Source of the DNA: Firmicutes bacterium UBA5454
Lineage (GTDB): Bacteria > Bacillota > Clostridia > Caldicoprobacterales > DTU083
Assembly: GCA_002426555.1 (NCBI GenBank)
Contig: DIQU01000061.1
Span: 29,847 to 61,695 of the forward strand
Reading direction: 5' to 3'
Length of the DNA stretch: 31,849 nucleotides
Shown: piece by piece, positions 8,779 through 18,642 of the stretch
Position numbering within the stretch: the stretch's first letter is position 1
Layout of the letters: each line of letters begins with the position of its first letter
Notes under the pieces: generated by a model
What the model was told of the DNA's origin: nothing
Seen by the model: only the letters and a program-made list of their open reading frames with translations
Databases searched by the model: none
Position numbers and translations under genes: made by a program

Positions 8779-10164
8779 ATGGCTGTATTGTTTTCAATAG
8801 AATTCAACATTCCTGAAGAAAAACTGCATCAATTAGGCCTGTTTAATGTCTTCCTGGATGAGGATAGTCATTTCTTTATTAATATCAAGCGACTTCAGGC
8901 TACAACTGTTCCAGAGTTTGTCGGTGCATATGAAAAGGTTAATCGATATTTTTATGAGATTGGATTGCTTCTGAAACAATCCAGCTCAAATAAAGACAGG
9001 ACCTATCGAGAAGCGATAAAACGATTTGACTTTCCCGAAGTAAACGGTATAAATTTAGGCTTTTCATCCGGGCACCATGGAGCGGGTTTCGGGAGTATGC
9101 TTCGTGAGCAAATCATTAAAGATGCCCACGAGATAATTCGGAGCGGATCTGAACAACCGGAAATTTTCCATCTTGTTGGGTTGTTTGAGGAGAATGTCGG
9201 CCCGGACAGATTGAGTGATATGGTTGCAAGAATCATCTATGACAGCATTCTTACTTATTCAAAAAGAGTCTATCGCGAACTTGAAATATCGGCTAGTACT
9301 TTTCCGGAGTATAAGTTTTCTGACGGTATACTTATCAACCCGTACAAAGGCATCAAACTTCTGTTACTACCAACAGATATTTTGCATGAACTTCCGATTG
9401 CCCGGTGTTGGGATGATATAGATCGAGTTTGCAGAGAAAATGATGCTATCCGTGCAGAAATAAATGATCTGGTAAGTGCTAAATGGGCAAAAATGGCTTC
9501 CTCCGAGAAAAAGCGATACTTACGCGAATGGGTTTTCAAAAATCCGGAACGTGTCAGTCGTATTGTTGACTCTTATAGAAAGGCTACCGTCGATGCCTAT
9601 GACCCATTATCAGATATCGATTATTTAGTTGGCTATATGCGCAATACTTTTGCGGTGACATCAGATAAGAATACATCTTCTTTTGAAACTTCACTAGATA
9701 TTGTTGATAACTATCGTGAATGGGTGGAATATCACAGAGGATCATCTATCATACAAAGCGCCAGTTCCCGCACAAGGGAAAAAACCGTCCAACGTACTCT
9801 CCACGCAATAGCTCTGATGTATTGCAAGAAGTTTGATTGGGATATTAGCCCTGAAGTAGATAGCGGTAGAGGGCCCGTTGATTTCAAAATTAGCCGTGGC
9901 TCTGACAAAACCGTTATTGAAATAAAACTTACGTCAAACACGGAATGCGTGCATGGGCTAGAGGTTCAGATTGAAGAGTATGCCAAATCAGAATCAACAA
10001 ATAATAAGCTGTTTATTTTGGTTAATACGGGTCAGAATGAGGGACGTGTAAATACCGTATTGGAAAAATACGAAGAAATGCTCCATGCAGGCTTAAATCC
10101 TGCGCAAGTTGTCATTATAGATGCCAAAGAAAAGGCTTCTGCCAGTACATACCAGCCAGGTTAA
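8779..10164 (+). CDS. Protein with C-terminal PD-(D/E)XK-type nuclease motif
   Basis: 461 residues. I recognise no family for the first 320, which look soluble and mixed alpha/beta. The C-terminal part reads like a PD-(D/E)XK nuclease core: GRGPVDFKI with Asp368, then IEIKL with Glu381 and Lys383 on the next strand, then VQIEEY with Gln397 and Tyr401. That last piece matches the Q-x3-Y helix of RecB-like and restriction-type members. A conserved-looking helix with Glu334 comes before, and LFILVNTG would be a following strand. A strong AAAAGGAGG (8763-8771) sits seven bases before the ATG. It lies 45 bases after the methyltransferase and 36 before the giant helicase, in one operon. It could be the endonuclease that cuts DNA lacking the methyltransferase mark, or a binding or assembly subunit with a restriction-like fold. 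The motif reading is direct and the role is inference. Standard class 1 DISARM has no such gene. Confidence 0.65.
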   Translation: MAVLFSIEFNIPEEKLHQLGLFNVFLDEDSHFFINIKRLQATTVPEFVGAYEKVNRYFYEIGLLLKQSSSNKDRTYREAIKRFDFPEVNGINLGFSSGHHGAGFGSMLREQIIKDAHEIIRSGSEQPEIFHLVGLFEENVGPDRLSDMVARIIYDSILTYSKRVYRELEISASTFPEYKFSDGILINPYKGIKLLLLPTDILHELPIARCWDDIDRVCRENDAIRAEINDLVSAKWAKMASSEKKRYLREWVFKNPERVSRIVDSYRKATVDAYDPLSDIDYLVGYMRNTFAVTSDKNTSSFETSLDIVDNYREWVEYHRGSSIIQSASSRTREKTVQRTLHAIALMYCKKFDWDISPEVDSGRGPVDFKISRGSDKTVIEIKLTSNTECVHGLEVQIEEYAKSESTNNKLFILVNTGQNEGRVNTVLEKYEEMLHAGLNPAQVVIIDAKEKASASTYQPG

Positions 10165-10200
10165 TTATGTACCCGAACAGAAATATAAGGAGGGCATAGC

Positions 10201-13200
10201 ATGCTACCATCCATACTTGCAAAACAATTGCAGAAAGGCATCGGTGATTACATAGAGACCACATTCCCGATGACGAATGAGCCATTCCGTGGTTCTCTGC
10301 AAAATATGTTGAAGACAAAGGGGTCTGTTTATCATGAACCCTATGTTGCGGTACGTCTACCGTTCCGTGTTATGGATGAGATGCCGTCTTGCTTTGAAGC
10401 AATACATCCCGAGCATCTGCCTTATGTACACCAGCAACGTGCTTTTGACCGGTTAACTGGGAATGATGGTAGATCCACGTTAATCGCCACCGGCACAGGT
10501 TCGGGTAAAACCGAATGCTTTCTGTACCCGATTTTGGAATACTGCTATAAGCATAGTGGTGAACCGGGTATCAAGGCACTAATTATCTATCCAATGAATG
10601 CACTGGCAACCGACCAGGCTAAGCGGATTGCGAAACTGATTTATAATAGTCTGGAATTGAAGAATAATGTCACTGCCGGTATGTTTGTCGGTGGTCGGGA
10701 GAAAACACCAAGCACCAGAATGAGCGAAACAAATGTAATCACTGACCATGAAACAATGCGGAACCGAGCACCGGATATCCTGCTTACCAATTATAAGATG
10801 CTCGACTATCTGCTTGTTCGCCCAAAAGACGCTGCGCTGTGGAAGGACAACACCCCGGAAACTCTGAAGTATATTGCCGTGGACGAACTGCATACCTTTG
10901 ACGGCGCGCAGGGTACCGACCTTGCCTGTTTGCTTCGCCGATTGAAATCTCGCTTGTGGACACCGGGCGGATATCTCTGCTGCATTGGCACCTCTGCTAC
11001 GATGGGTTCCAAGGATAACTCCAAGAACATAGTAACCTATGCTTCCGAAATATTTGGCGAACCCTTTGAGGAAGATGCCGTTATTACGGAAGATCGTCTG
11101 ACACCGGACGAATTCTTTTCTGATAAAGACATTACCGATTTTACCATGCCCACTGCCGAGCAAGTGATCGAGCTGAACAAGCTTACAGAACAGGACGATG
11201 AGGCCTCTTACCTTGAATGCGCTGTTAAGGCCTGGCTTGCTCCTTTCAATGAGGATATTGTTACTGATGAAGGACGCATTGCCCTTGGAGAGCATTTGAT
11301 GCACCACAGCTTTATGCAATCGGTTGTTTCTCTAATGGGCAGCAACTATTGTCAAGTCTCTCATATTATTGAAGAATTACGGGTCAATTATCCCGATTTA
11401 GATGCCTTGGACGAAAGTAGAGCTGCGGTGAATGCGTTGTTCGCCTTAATTTCCCATGCCCGAATTGGTAGCGTGGGACATCTGCGTCCGTTCTTGAATG
11501 TACAGGTTCAGCTTTGGATTCGCGAGCTACGCCGTTTGGTTGCAAAAGTATCACCCAAGGATGTGACTTATTCCATTGCGTATGATTTGAATACCCAGCA
11601 GGCAAAACAATATCTGCCTGTAGTAAACTGCCGTGACTGCGGAGTGACGGGTTGGGTTTCTATTCTAAATGAGCGTATGAATGCAACTATCATCAATCTG
11701 GAAGCATTCTACAACCTCTATTTTAAGACGGATGACAAAGTCATTATGCTCTTCCCGTATTCCCATGATAATGCACCGAGAGGGCTTGTCAAAGCCAAAC
11801 TCTGCCCGAATTGCCTACAAGTGAAGCTCGGTGAGGACAGAGATAACGGATGCAAAAACTGTGGTTCTGATATGGTGGAGGTACTTGTGCCGAGTCCAAA
11901 CTTGACTACTGGTTCGAAGAGTCATAAGCAGTTTGTATGCTCATTCTGCGGTAGCCGACGCGGTCTGTCTCTTATGGGCCTGCGAAGTGCAACGGAAATC
12001 AGTGCCGGCTTATCACAACTTTTCGCCTCAAAATTCAATGATGACAAGAAAACTCTGGCGTTCTCTGACAATGTCCAGGATGCTGCACATAGGGCTGGAT
12101 TCTTCAACTCCCGCACTTGGAGGTTCGGGCTCCGAGGTGCTATGCAAAAATATGTGCTAAGTGGCGGTGCCGGTCAGAATCTGAAAGATTTCACAAACGG
12201 CTTCCTGAAGTATTGGCATGATAATATGAGCGATGAGGAATTTGTTAGCTTCTTCATTGCTCCAAATATGACTTGGATGTATGCCTACGAAGACCTGGTT
12301 GGAAAGCGAAAACTAGGCAAAGATCAGAGAGCACAGAAGCTGATGCTGGATGTTGAAAAACGCTTGTCCTATGAAATCATGCTTGAATACGGCCTTACAG
12401 GCCGCATTGGCCGCACCCTTGAAAAATCTGGTTGCTCTGCTATCGCATTTGATAGCGATGAAGTACATGAGGTTGCATTCTCGGTTTTTGAACGGATACA
12501 GAACGAACTTGGTACATTAAAGGAAACCGGATTGGATAGCTTTGAGCAGATGGTTATCGGCTTTCTCAACATCATGCGCCGGAATGGTGCTTTTGATGAC
12601 CAAGCCTTCAGCCGATACCTTTATGAGAACGGCAACGGTTACTTTATTTCCAATGAATGGGCCAGGTGGATGCCCGGCAGGCAGTCTGGCCGCAACACAC
12701 CACGATTTATAGCGCAGCAAAGGATTGCCGGAAGGCGTAATTATAATTTTGATTCTGTATCGGACCGGAAATATACAGATTGGATTTTCTCCTGCTGCGA
12801 TGACATCCTTGTAGAGTCTGGTACATTTAGCTTTATCAGTCAGATAATTCTTGAGGAATTGTTAAAGAAAAATATTATCGTCAGCATTCCTTTTTCTGCA
12901 GAGTTTTCTGTATACGGCTTGAACAAGGAGAAAGTTTTTATTACCAGTGAGGTTATACAGATGAAGTGCGACAACTGCGGTTCCGTGTATGCCGTTGCAG
13001 CAGAAAATTTAGATTTTTGGCAGCAGGCTCCTTGTGCGAGAAGTGTCTGCTTCGGAATGATTGAACAGGATGAAGGTTCTTCGCTGGACTATTACGGGAA
13101 ATTGTTCAGTTCCGGTGATCTTTCCCGTATCAACGCCAGAGAACACACCGGACTTTTGGAACGAGATAATCGTGAAGCTTTGGAGATTGACTTTAAGCGA

Positions 13201-16200
13201 AATAAAGACACCCTTCAAGTGTGGGATCCCAACGTGCTGTCTTGTACGCCAACACTGGAATTGGGTATTGATATAGGTGATCTTTCTACAGTAATCCTTT
13301 GCAGTATTCCGCCTGCACAGCCCCAATTCCTTCAGAGAACCGGTCGTGCCGGGCGTAAGGATGGCAACGCCTTGACACTTGCAGTGGCCAATGCTCGTCC
13401 GCATGATTTATATTTTTACACAGACCCCCTTGACATGATGGAGGGCAATGTCGTTCCACCGAAAATCTTCCTCAAGGCATCTGCCGTGCTTGAGAGACAG
13501 TTTGTTGCATACTGCATGGATTCCTGGGTGAAGCGTGGTATATCAGAGAGAGCTATCCCAAAGAATGTAGGTATATGCCTTGGTAAGCTGGAAAGCCACC
13601 CAATCGATGTCTTTCCTTTCAATTTCCTTAATTATATACAGAACAACCTGACCCATCAGCTCAATTCCTTTATTCAGCTTTTTTCACAGTACCTAGATGA
13701 CAATGCTACAAACGAGCTTCGCATCTTTGCCCAGGGCAACAAGCTAAAAGAAAGCCCGATGCATTTGCGTATTCTGGAAGCATTCAAAGCGTTGAAGAAG
13801 CAGCGCGATTCCTTGAAAGCAAGTATTAAACAGCTGAAATTAATGGTTAAAGAATTGGAAAGCAGGCCGAAGGATTCTTCCTATGAGGACGAAATAAAGG
13901 AATTAAAATCAGAACAAGCAGCACTGCTTAATGTCTTGCGTGAGTTAAATCGAAAGGATGTGTTCAATTTCTTGTCGGATGAAGGCTTGCTGCCAAACTA
14001 TGCATTTCCGGAAGCTGGCATTATTTTGAAAGCAGTGCTATACCGCAAGGAAGAAACCGGAGTAGAAGAATCTTCCTCGACAAAGAAAAAATATACCAAG
14101 AGTGTATATGAATATAGTCGTGCTGCATCCTCTGCCATCAGCGAGTTTGCACCGAACAACAGCTTTTATGTTGATGGTCGTAAGCTGACCATAGACCAAG
14201 TTGATTTGACCTCTGCTCAAACTGCCAGATGGCGTCTTTGCCCAAACTGCGCGCATGCTCAGATTGAGGAGACAGGTAAAAACACAGCTAGCTGTCCACA
14301 ATGTGAAAGTCTTTCTTGGGCTGATGCTGGACAAGTCCGAACAATGTTGAAGATTCAGATGGTCTACTCTAACATGGATTACACGAAGAGTCTCATTAAC
14401 GATGAGAGTGATGATCGATCCAATGTTTTCTACTGCAAGCAGCTACTTGTGGATGTCGATGAAGATCATGATATTGCCAGCGCTTATGAGATGGACAACG
14501 AAGAATTTGTTTTCGGATATGAATTTGTAAAGAAAGCAACGCTGCGAGAAATTAATTTCGGTGAAAGCGATATAACCGGAGAGAAACTGACTGTCTCTGG
14601 TGTGGAGGAAGTCCGTAAAGGCTTCAATATCTGCAAGTACTGTGGAAAGATTCAGCCTGATCGTGGAACCCCGGTACATACTTTCTACTGCAAGACCAGA
14701 AAGATGCCGGATTTGGCCAATGATCCATATGAAGAATGTCTATTTTTGTATCGTGAATTTGCCACGGAGGTACTGCGTCTTCTGGTTCCTGCAACTACTA
14801 TGGATTCTACTAATGTCAGAATGGAATCCTTCACTGCTGCCTTCATGCTTGGTATGCAGGAATACTTTGGCAATGTGGATCATCTTCGTGCTACTGTCAG
14901 CGAGGTACCGGTTCCAGAAGCCGACTACAGGAAGCAGTATCTTGTAATTTATGATTCTATCCCCGGGGGCACCGGCTATCTAAAACAGCTTATGCATGAA
15001 AAAAATGCTCTGATTGAGATTTTTGAAAAGGCATTGGCTGTACTTGAGCAGTGCTCATGTAAAGAAGATCCGCAAAAAGACGGCTGCTATCATTGTCTTT
15101 ATGCATACAGGCAGAGCAAAAATATCGGCAATATCTCCAGAAGCACCGCTATACAAATCCTGAAATCAATACTCAGCGGCAAAGATAATGTGACAAGGAT
15201 TGAAAAGCTCGGGAATATACCGGTCAACTCATTATTCGACAGTGAACTTGAGCGTCGATTTGTAGAGGCTATTGCTCAGATGGGTAACGAGGACAGAAAA
15301 GTCGAGATCTCCAAAGCCCTTATTCAGGATAAAGAAGGTTATATTCTTAAGGTCAATGGTTCCACTTGGGAAATTGAGCCACAGGTGCTGCTTGACGCAG
15401 CGGATGGCGTGGCTGTTACTTGTAAGCCGGACTTTATTATCCGTCCTGTCGGTGCGTCCATGAGACTGCCAGTTGCTGTGTTTACAGATGGCTTTATCTA
15501 TCACAAAGACAAGGTTGCCGACGATACTCTTAAGCGGGAAGCAGTCCGTCGCAGCGGTAGATACCGTGTTTGGTCGCTCAGTTGGCGTGATGTGCAGTCT
15601 GTATTCCAAGCACAAGGTGATTATGCAACTCAGACATTGGCTGCAGAGCAGATGCCTTCCGGGAAATCTATGTACCAGCGGACTGTTAACGATGCGAAAG
15701 CAGATTTAATTAAGCCCGATAAAATGTCCACTTTTGAATTACTAATGAGATATCTCGATATTGCGAAAGCAGAGGAAATTTTTGCGACTCATGCAAGAGC
15801 TTATTCTTTATCTCTCCTTGAACCGACGAAAGCCGTTAATACCCTTGCTTTTCTTGAATGGAATACGACAATGGCAAAAGTGGCTGAAGCTACGCACTTT
15901 ACCGATGATGATTATATTCAGCCAGGCACTTTCTTCGGTAAATGGACTCCTCGCAGTTCAAATGCGCATTTGTCCATGTATGCAGGAGTATTGCTGAACG
16001 ATATGAAATCAAATAAAGACGCACCTGTTTCTGTATGTGCTGTTCTCGATGATCAAAAGGACGTCCGAACTGATAAATATGAGAACGAATGGAATGGCTT
16101 CTGGCAATTCTGTAATGTGATGCAGTTCGCAGAGCGGTTTATGGCTGTTTGCACCACAGGGCTTGAACAGATGGCATACATTGCTTTGCCGGTTGACCAG

Positions 16201-16527
16201 GCAACAGCACATTCTATCGATATTGCGCCTGCAGAAGCAGGCGATAAATGGGGTAGCATCAGAGAATTGCTGTTTGATGATGAAGCTATTGATATGGCGA
16301 GCCAGCTGCGTGATCTGGGTATAGCTGCACCAGATGAGGTAGGATATGAGTTGATTGATGCTTCCGAAGAAGTCATTGCAACAATCGAATTAGCGTGGAC
16401 TGTGCAAAAAGTCGGATTTGTAACAGAAGAACAGTTTGAAGACAAAGAAAAGCTGGAAGCAATTGGCTGGAAAATATTCACTGCTTCTGATGGGATAGAT
16501 TTGAAACTATTTGGAGGTGAGAACTGA
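10201..16527 (+). CDS. Giant DEAD/DEAH helicase with DUF1998-type cluster and nuclease-like tail
   Basis: 2108 residues. The first RecA lobe has GTGSGKT (98-104) and DELH (228-231). The second ends in QRTGRAGRK (1045-1053). Between the lobes are Cys pairs suited to zinc ribbons (477, 535/538, 551/554, 580/583, 923/926 with 945/950). A coiled-coil-like stretch lies at about 1190-1255, more ribbons at 1347/1350/1365/1368 and 1478/1481, then CSC-x8-CYHC (1618-1632), the cysteine signature of DUF1998/MZB helicases. The tail has Glu1682, PDF with Asp1744 and FTDGFIYH with Asp1763, then a SGRYRVWSLSW segment, a pattern I associate with Vsr/PD-(D/E)XK-like folds. DUF1998 is shared by DrmB of DISARM, DruE of Druantia and MrfA-type repair helicases. 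Here helicase and DUF1998 are one chain, so it resembles DruE or a DrmA-DrmB fusion. AAGGAGGG (10187-10194) precedes the start. Its stop overlaps the next start by one base. Confidence 0.85.
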   Translation: MLPSILAKQLQKGIGDYIETTFPMTNEPFRGSLQNMLKTKGSVYHEPYVAVRLPFRVMDEMPSCFEAIHPEHLPYVHQQRAFDRLTGNDGRSTLIATGTGSGKTECFLYPILEYCYKHSGEPGIKALIIYPMNALATDQAKRIAKLIYNSLELKNNVTAGMFVGGREKTPSTRMSETNVITDHETMRNRAPDILLTNYKMLDYLLVRPKDAALWKDNTPETLKYIAVDELHTFDGAQGTDLACLLRRLKSRLWTPGGYLCCIGTSATMGSKDNSKNIVTYASEIFGEPFEEDAVITEDRLTPDEFFSDKDITDFTMPTAEQVIELNKLTEQDDEASYLECAVKAWLAPFNEDIVTDEGRIALGEHLMHHSFMQSVVSLMGSNYCQVSHIIEELRVNYPDLDALDESRAAVNALFALISHARIGSVGHLRPFLNVQVQLWIRELRRLVAKVSPKDVTYSIAYDLNTQQAKQYLPVVNCRDCGVTGWVSILNERMNATIINLEAFYNLYFKTDDKVIMLFPYSHDNAPRGLVKAKLCPNCLQVKLGEDRDNGCKNCGSDMVEVLVPSPNLTTGSKSHKQFVCSFCGSRRGLSLMGLRSATEISAGLSQLFASKFNDDKKTLAFSDNVQDAAHRAGFFNSRTWRFGLRGAMQKYVLSGGAGQNLKDFTNGFLKYWHDNMSDEEFVSFFIAPNMTWMYAYEDLVGKRKLGKDQRAQKLMLDVEKRLSYEIMLEYGLTGRIGRTLEKSGCSAIAFDSDEVHEVAFSVFERIQNELGTLKETGLDSFEQMVIGFLNIMRRNGAFDDQAFSRYLYENGNGYFISNEWARWMPGRQSGRNTPRFIAQQRIAGRRNYNFDSVSDRKYTDWIFSCCDDILVESGTFSFISQIILEELLKKNIIVSIPFSAEFSVYGLNKEKVFITSEVIQMKCDNCGSVYAVAAENLDFWQQAPCARSVCFGMIEQDEGSSLDYYGKLFSSGDLSRINAREHTGLLERDNREALEIDFKRNKDTLQVWDPNVLSCTPTLELGIDIGDLSTVILCSIPPAQPQFLQRTGRAGRKDGNALTLAVANARPHDLYFYTDPLDMMEGNVVPPKIFLKASAVLERQFVAYCMDSWVKRGISERAIPKNVGICLGKLESHPIDVFPFNFLNYIQNNLTHQLNSFIQLFSQYLDDNATNELRIFAQGNKLKESPMHLRILEAFKALKKQRDSLKASIKQLKLMVKELESRPKDSSYEDEIKELKSEQAALLNVLRELNRKDVFNFLSDEGLLPNYAFPEAGIILKAVLYRKEETGVEESSSTKKKYTKSVYEYSRAASSAISEFAPNNSFYVDGRKLTIDQVDLTSAQTARWRLCPNCAHAQIEETGKNTASCPQCESLSWADAGQVRTMLKIQMVYSNMDYTKSLINDESDDRSNVFYCKQLLVDVDEDHDIASAYEMDNEEFVFGYEFVKKATLREINFGESDITGEKLTVSGVEEVRKGFNICKYCGKIQPDRGTPVHTFYCKTRKMPDLANDPYEECLFLYREFATEVLRLLVPATTMDSTNVRMESFTAAFMLGMQEYFGNVDHLRATVSEVPVPEADYRKQYLVIYDSIPGGTGYLKQLMHEKNALIEIFEKALAVLEQCSCKEDPQKDGCYHCLYAYRQSKNIGNISRSTAIQILKSILSGKDNVTRIEKLGNIPVNSLFDSELERRFVEAIAQMGNEDRKVEISKALIQDKEGYILKVNGSTWEIEPQVLLDAADGVAVTCKPDFIIRPVGASMRLPVAVFTDGFIYHKDKVADDTLKREAVRRSGRYRVWSLSWRDVQSVFQAQGDYATQTLAAEQMPSGKSMYQRTVNDAKADLIKPDKMSTFELLMRYLDIAKAEEIFATHARAYSLSLLEPTKAVNTLAFLEWNTTMAKVAEATHFTDDDYIQPGTFFGKWTPRSSNAHLSMYAGVLLNDMKSNKDAPVSVCAVLDDQKDVRTDKYENEWNGFWQFCNVMQFAERFMAVCTTGLEQMAYIALPVDQATAHSIDIAPAEAGDKWGSIRELLFDDEAIDMASQLRDLGIAAPDEVGYELIDASEEVIATIELAWTVQKVGFVTEEQFEDKEKLEAIGWKIFTASDGIDLKLFGGEN

Positions 16528-18623
16528 TGGCTCTAAATGTTAAGGTTGCTATTTCTTCTGACTTTTTAACTGCATTTGCGGTTCTGCCGCGTCAGATTCA
16601 AGGAAAAGTAACGGAGTTTATTAATAAGTTCCGAAATAATCCGCAGTCTCCTGGCATTAATTATGAAAAGCTGAAGAATGGCAGTGACAACAAGATCTGT
16701 TCTGTACGCATTGATAATACGTATAGGGGAATTGTTGTGCGCCAGGCTGAAACAGGTGTTTACCTTTTGCTATGGGTAGATCATCATGATGATGCCTATG
16801 CATGGGCAAAAAACAAAAAGTGTGAGGTCAATCCCAAGACAGGCGCAATCCAGGTTTATGATCTGATCTCTGCACCTGCTGTCAGCCCGGAAGCAGAGGC
16901 CTTCATGCTTTTCGCAGAAGTGTCAGATACTGAAATGATAGAACTCGGATTGCCAGAAGAACAGCTGTCATTTGTTCGTTCTATTAAAGATACAGAAGAT
17001 TTTTATAATAAAGAAAGCAGTTTTTCGAAGGATGTATTTGAGTCGCTGTCGTGGGTTGCAGAGGGATTCCCAGTAGCTGAAGTAATCGAAATGATTGCTG
17101 CAGAGAAAGAAAAGCGTGAAGTTACCGATAGCTTGGCTGATGCGCTTGACAGTCCGGAAACCTTAAATTCTTTTGTCATAGTTGAAGGTGAAGATGAACT
17201 ACGGCGTATCATGGCAGAGCCTCTTGAAAAGTGGCGTGTTTTCCTTCATCCTACGCAGCGTAAAATTGTCAACCGCACATATTCCGGTTCTGCACGTGTC
17301 CTCGGTGGTGCTGGTACAGGGAAAACCGTTGTTGCTATGCACCGTGCAAAACATCTTGCATCTGAGCTAAAGGTCAAAGAGCGCATATTATTTACAACAT
17401 TTACAGCCAACCTGGCATCGGACATTAAGGAGAACCTGCGCAAAACATGCACCCTTGAAGAGATTCGAAAGATAGAAGTTATCAACCTTGATGCCTGGGT
17501 CGCTCAATTCCTGCGGGAGCATGGTTATTCTGCTGAAATTGTATACAGCGAAGGTTTGCATAATTTATGGGAAGATGCTGTTTCTATGAATGATTTGGAC
17601 AGTGAATTTCCTGTAAGTTTTTACGAGGAAGAGTGGAACCGCGTGGTCATTGCCCAGGAAGCATTGACCCTTAATAAATATGTAAAAGCAAAGCGCAATG
17701 GTCGCGGTACCCGGCTGGATCGTAAAAAGCGCATACAAATCTGGAACGTGTTCGAGTCCTATCAAAATCTGATGAAGGAGCGCAAAATCAGAGATATCAA
17801 TACCGCGATGTACGAGTGCCGCCTTCTGGCAGCAAAAACACCTGCAGAATCCCGCTACAAGCACATTATTGTTGATGAAGGCCAGGACTTAAGCGCAAAT
17901 GCATTCAGATTACTGCGCACCATAGCCGGTGAAGAACACGCCGATGATATTTTTATCGTTGGTGATGCTCATCAGAGGATTTATAAAAATAAAGCAGCCT
18001 TGTCAAAATGCGGTATCAACATCCGCGGACGTAGTAGCATTCTTCGAATCAACTACCGAACGACGGAAGAAATCAGGAAAGCAGCTTTTGCCCTATTGAA
18101 CGGTATTTCCTTTGATGATCTGGATGATTCTATGGACAATGATGACCGTTGCCAGTCGCTTACACATGGTCCGATGCCGAGCATATTGTCTTTCAAAACT
18201 GCTAATGAAGAATTTGATGCTGTGTTGGCTGAGATTAAAAGCCTTACTGCATCCGGTGTTGCTATAAAGAATATTTGTGTGGTTGCAAGGACTAATAAGT
18301 TGCTAGAAGATTATATTACGCAGTTTACCTGCAACGGGATTCGTTCATTTAAAATTAAGCGGAGCAAATCCGATGATCGCTCTTTGGACGGTATCCGTAT
18401 TGCTACTATGCACCGTGTAAAAGGGCTTGAATTTCAGTATGTGTTTATTGTAGCAGCGAATAACCGCATCATACCATTAGCATCTGCTATAGACCATACG
18501 GATGCTATCAGTGAACAGGAATCCATCACTGCTGAAAAATGTCTGCTTTATGTCGCGTTGACGAGAGCGCAAAATGGCGCTTATATAAGCGGATATGGGC
18601 AGATGTCGGAATTTGTCGTTTAA
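16527..18623 (+). CDS. UvrD/Rep-like helicase with N-terminal RelE/ParE-like domain
   Basis: 698 residues. Residues 1 to about 90 look like a RelE/ParE toxin fold: LPRQIQGKVTEFINKF, then a SVRIDNTYRGIVV strand pair and LLLWVDHHDDAYAWA. After a linker with acidic helices comes a superfamily 1 helicase: GGAGTGKT (260-267), VDEGQD (449-454), VGDAHQRIY, RINYRTTEEI, TMHRVKGLEF (about residue 630) and YVALTRAQ (about 675-682). All the UvrD/Rep ATPase motifs appear intact, so it should move along single-stranded DNA 3' to 5'. The RelE-like part may be a nuclease or only a binding module. Toxicity would require catalytic residues I cannot assign. GGAGGTGA (16513-16520) lies six bases before the ATG, which overlaps the stop of the giant helicase, so translation is probably coupled. 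It is the last gene of the first defence run. Confidence 0.85.
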   Translation: MALNVKVAISSDFLTAFAVLPRQIQGKVTEFINKFRNNPQSPGINYEKLKNGSDNKICSVRIDNTYRGIVVRQAETGVYLLLWVDHHDDAYAWAKNKKCEVNPKTGAIQVYDLISAPAVSPEAEAFMLFAEVSDTEMIELGLPEEQLSFVRSIKDTEDFYNKESSFSKDVFESLSWVAEGFPVAEVIEMIAAEKEKREVTDSLADALDSPETLNSFVIVEGEDELRRIMAEPLEKWRVFLHPTQRKIVNRTYSGSARVLGGAGTGKTVVAMHRAKHLASELKVKERILFTTFTANLASDIKENLRKTCTLEEIRKIEVINLDAWVAQFLREHGYSAEIVYSEGLHNLWEDAVSMNDLDSEFPVSFYEEEWNRVVIAQEALTLNKYVKAKRNGRGTRLDRKKRIQIWNVFESYQNLMKERKIRDINTAMYECRLLAAKTPAESRYKHIIVDEGQDLSANAFRLLRTIAGEEHADDIFIVGDAHQRIYKNKAALSKCGINIRGRSSILRINYRTTEEIRKAAFALLNGISFDDLDDSMDNDDRCQSLTHGPMPSILSFKTANEEFDAVLAEIKSLTASGVAIKNICVVARTNKLLEDYITQFTCNGIRSFKIKRSKSDDRSLDGIRIATMHRVKGLEFQYVFIVAANNRIIPLASAIDHTDAISEQESITAEKCLLYVALTRAQNGAYISGYGQMSEFVV

Positions 18624-18642
18624 TGAGCCTTGGAATAGATAA

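Noticed and set aside
10579..11319. 246-residue open frame on the minus strand
   Set aside because: It is fully antisense to the first helicase lobe including DELH, with no domain and no start signals.
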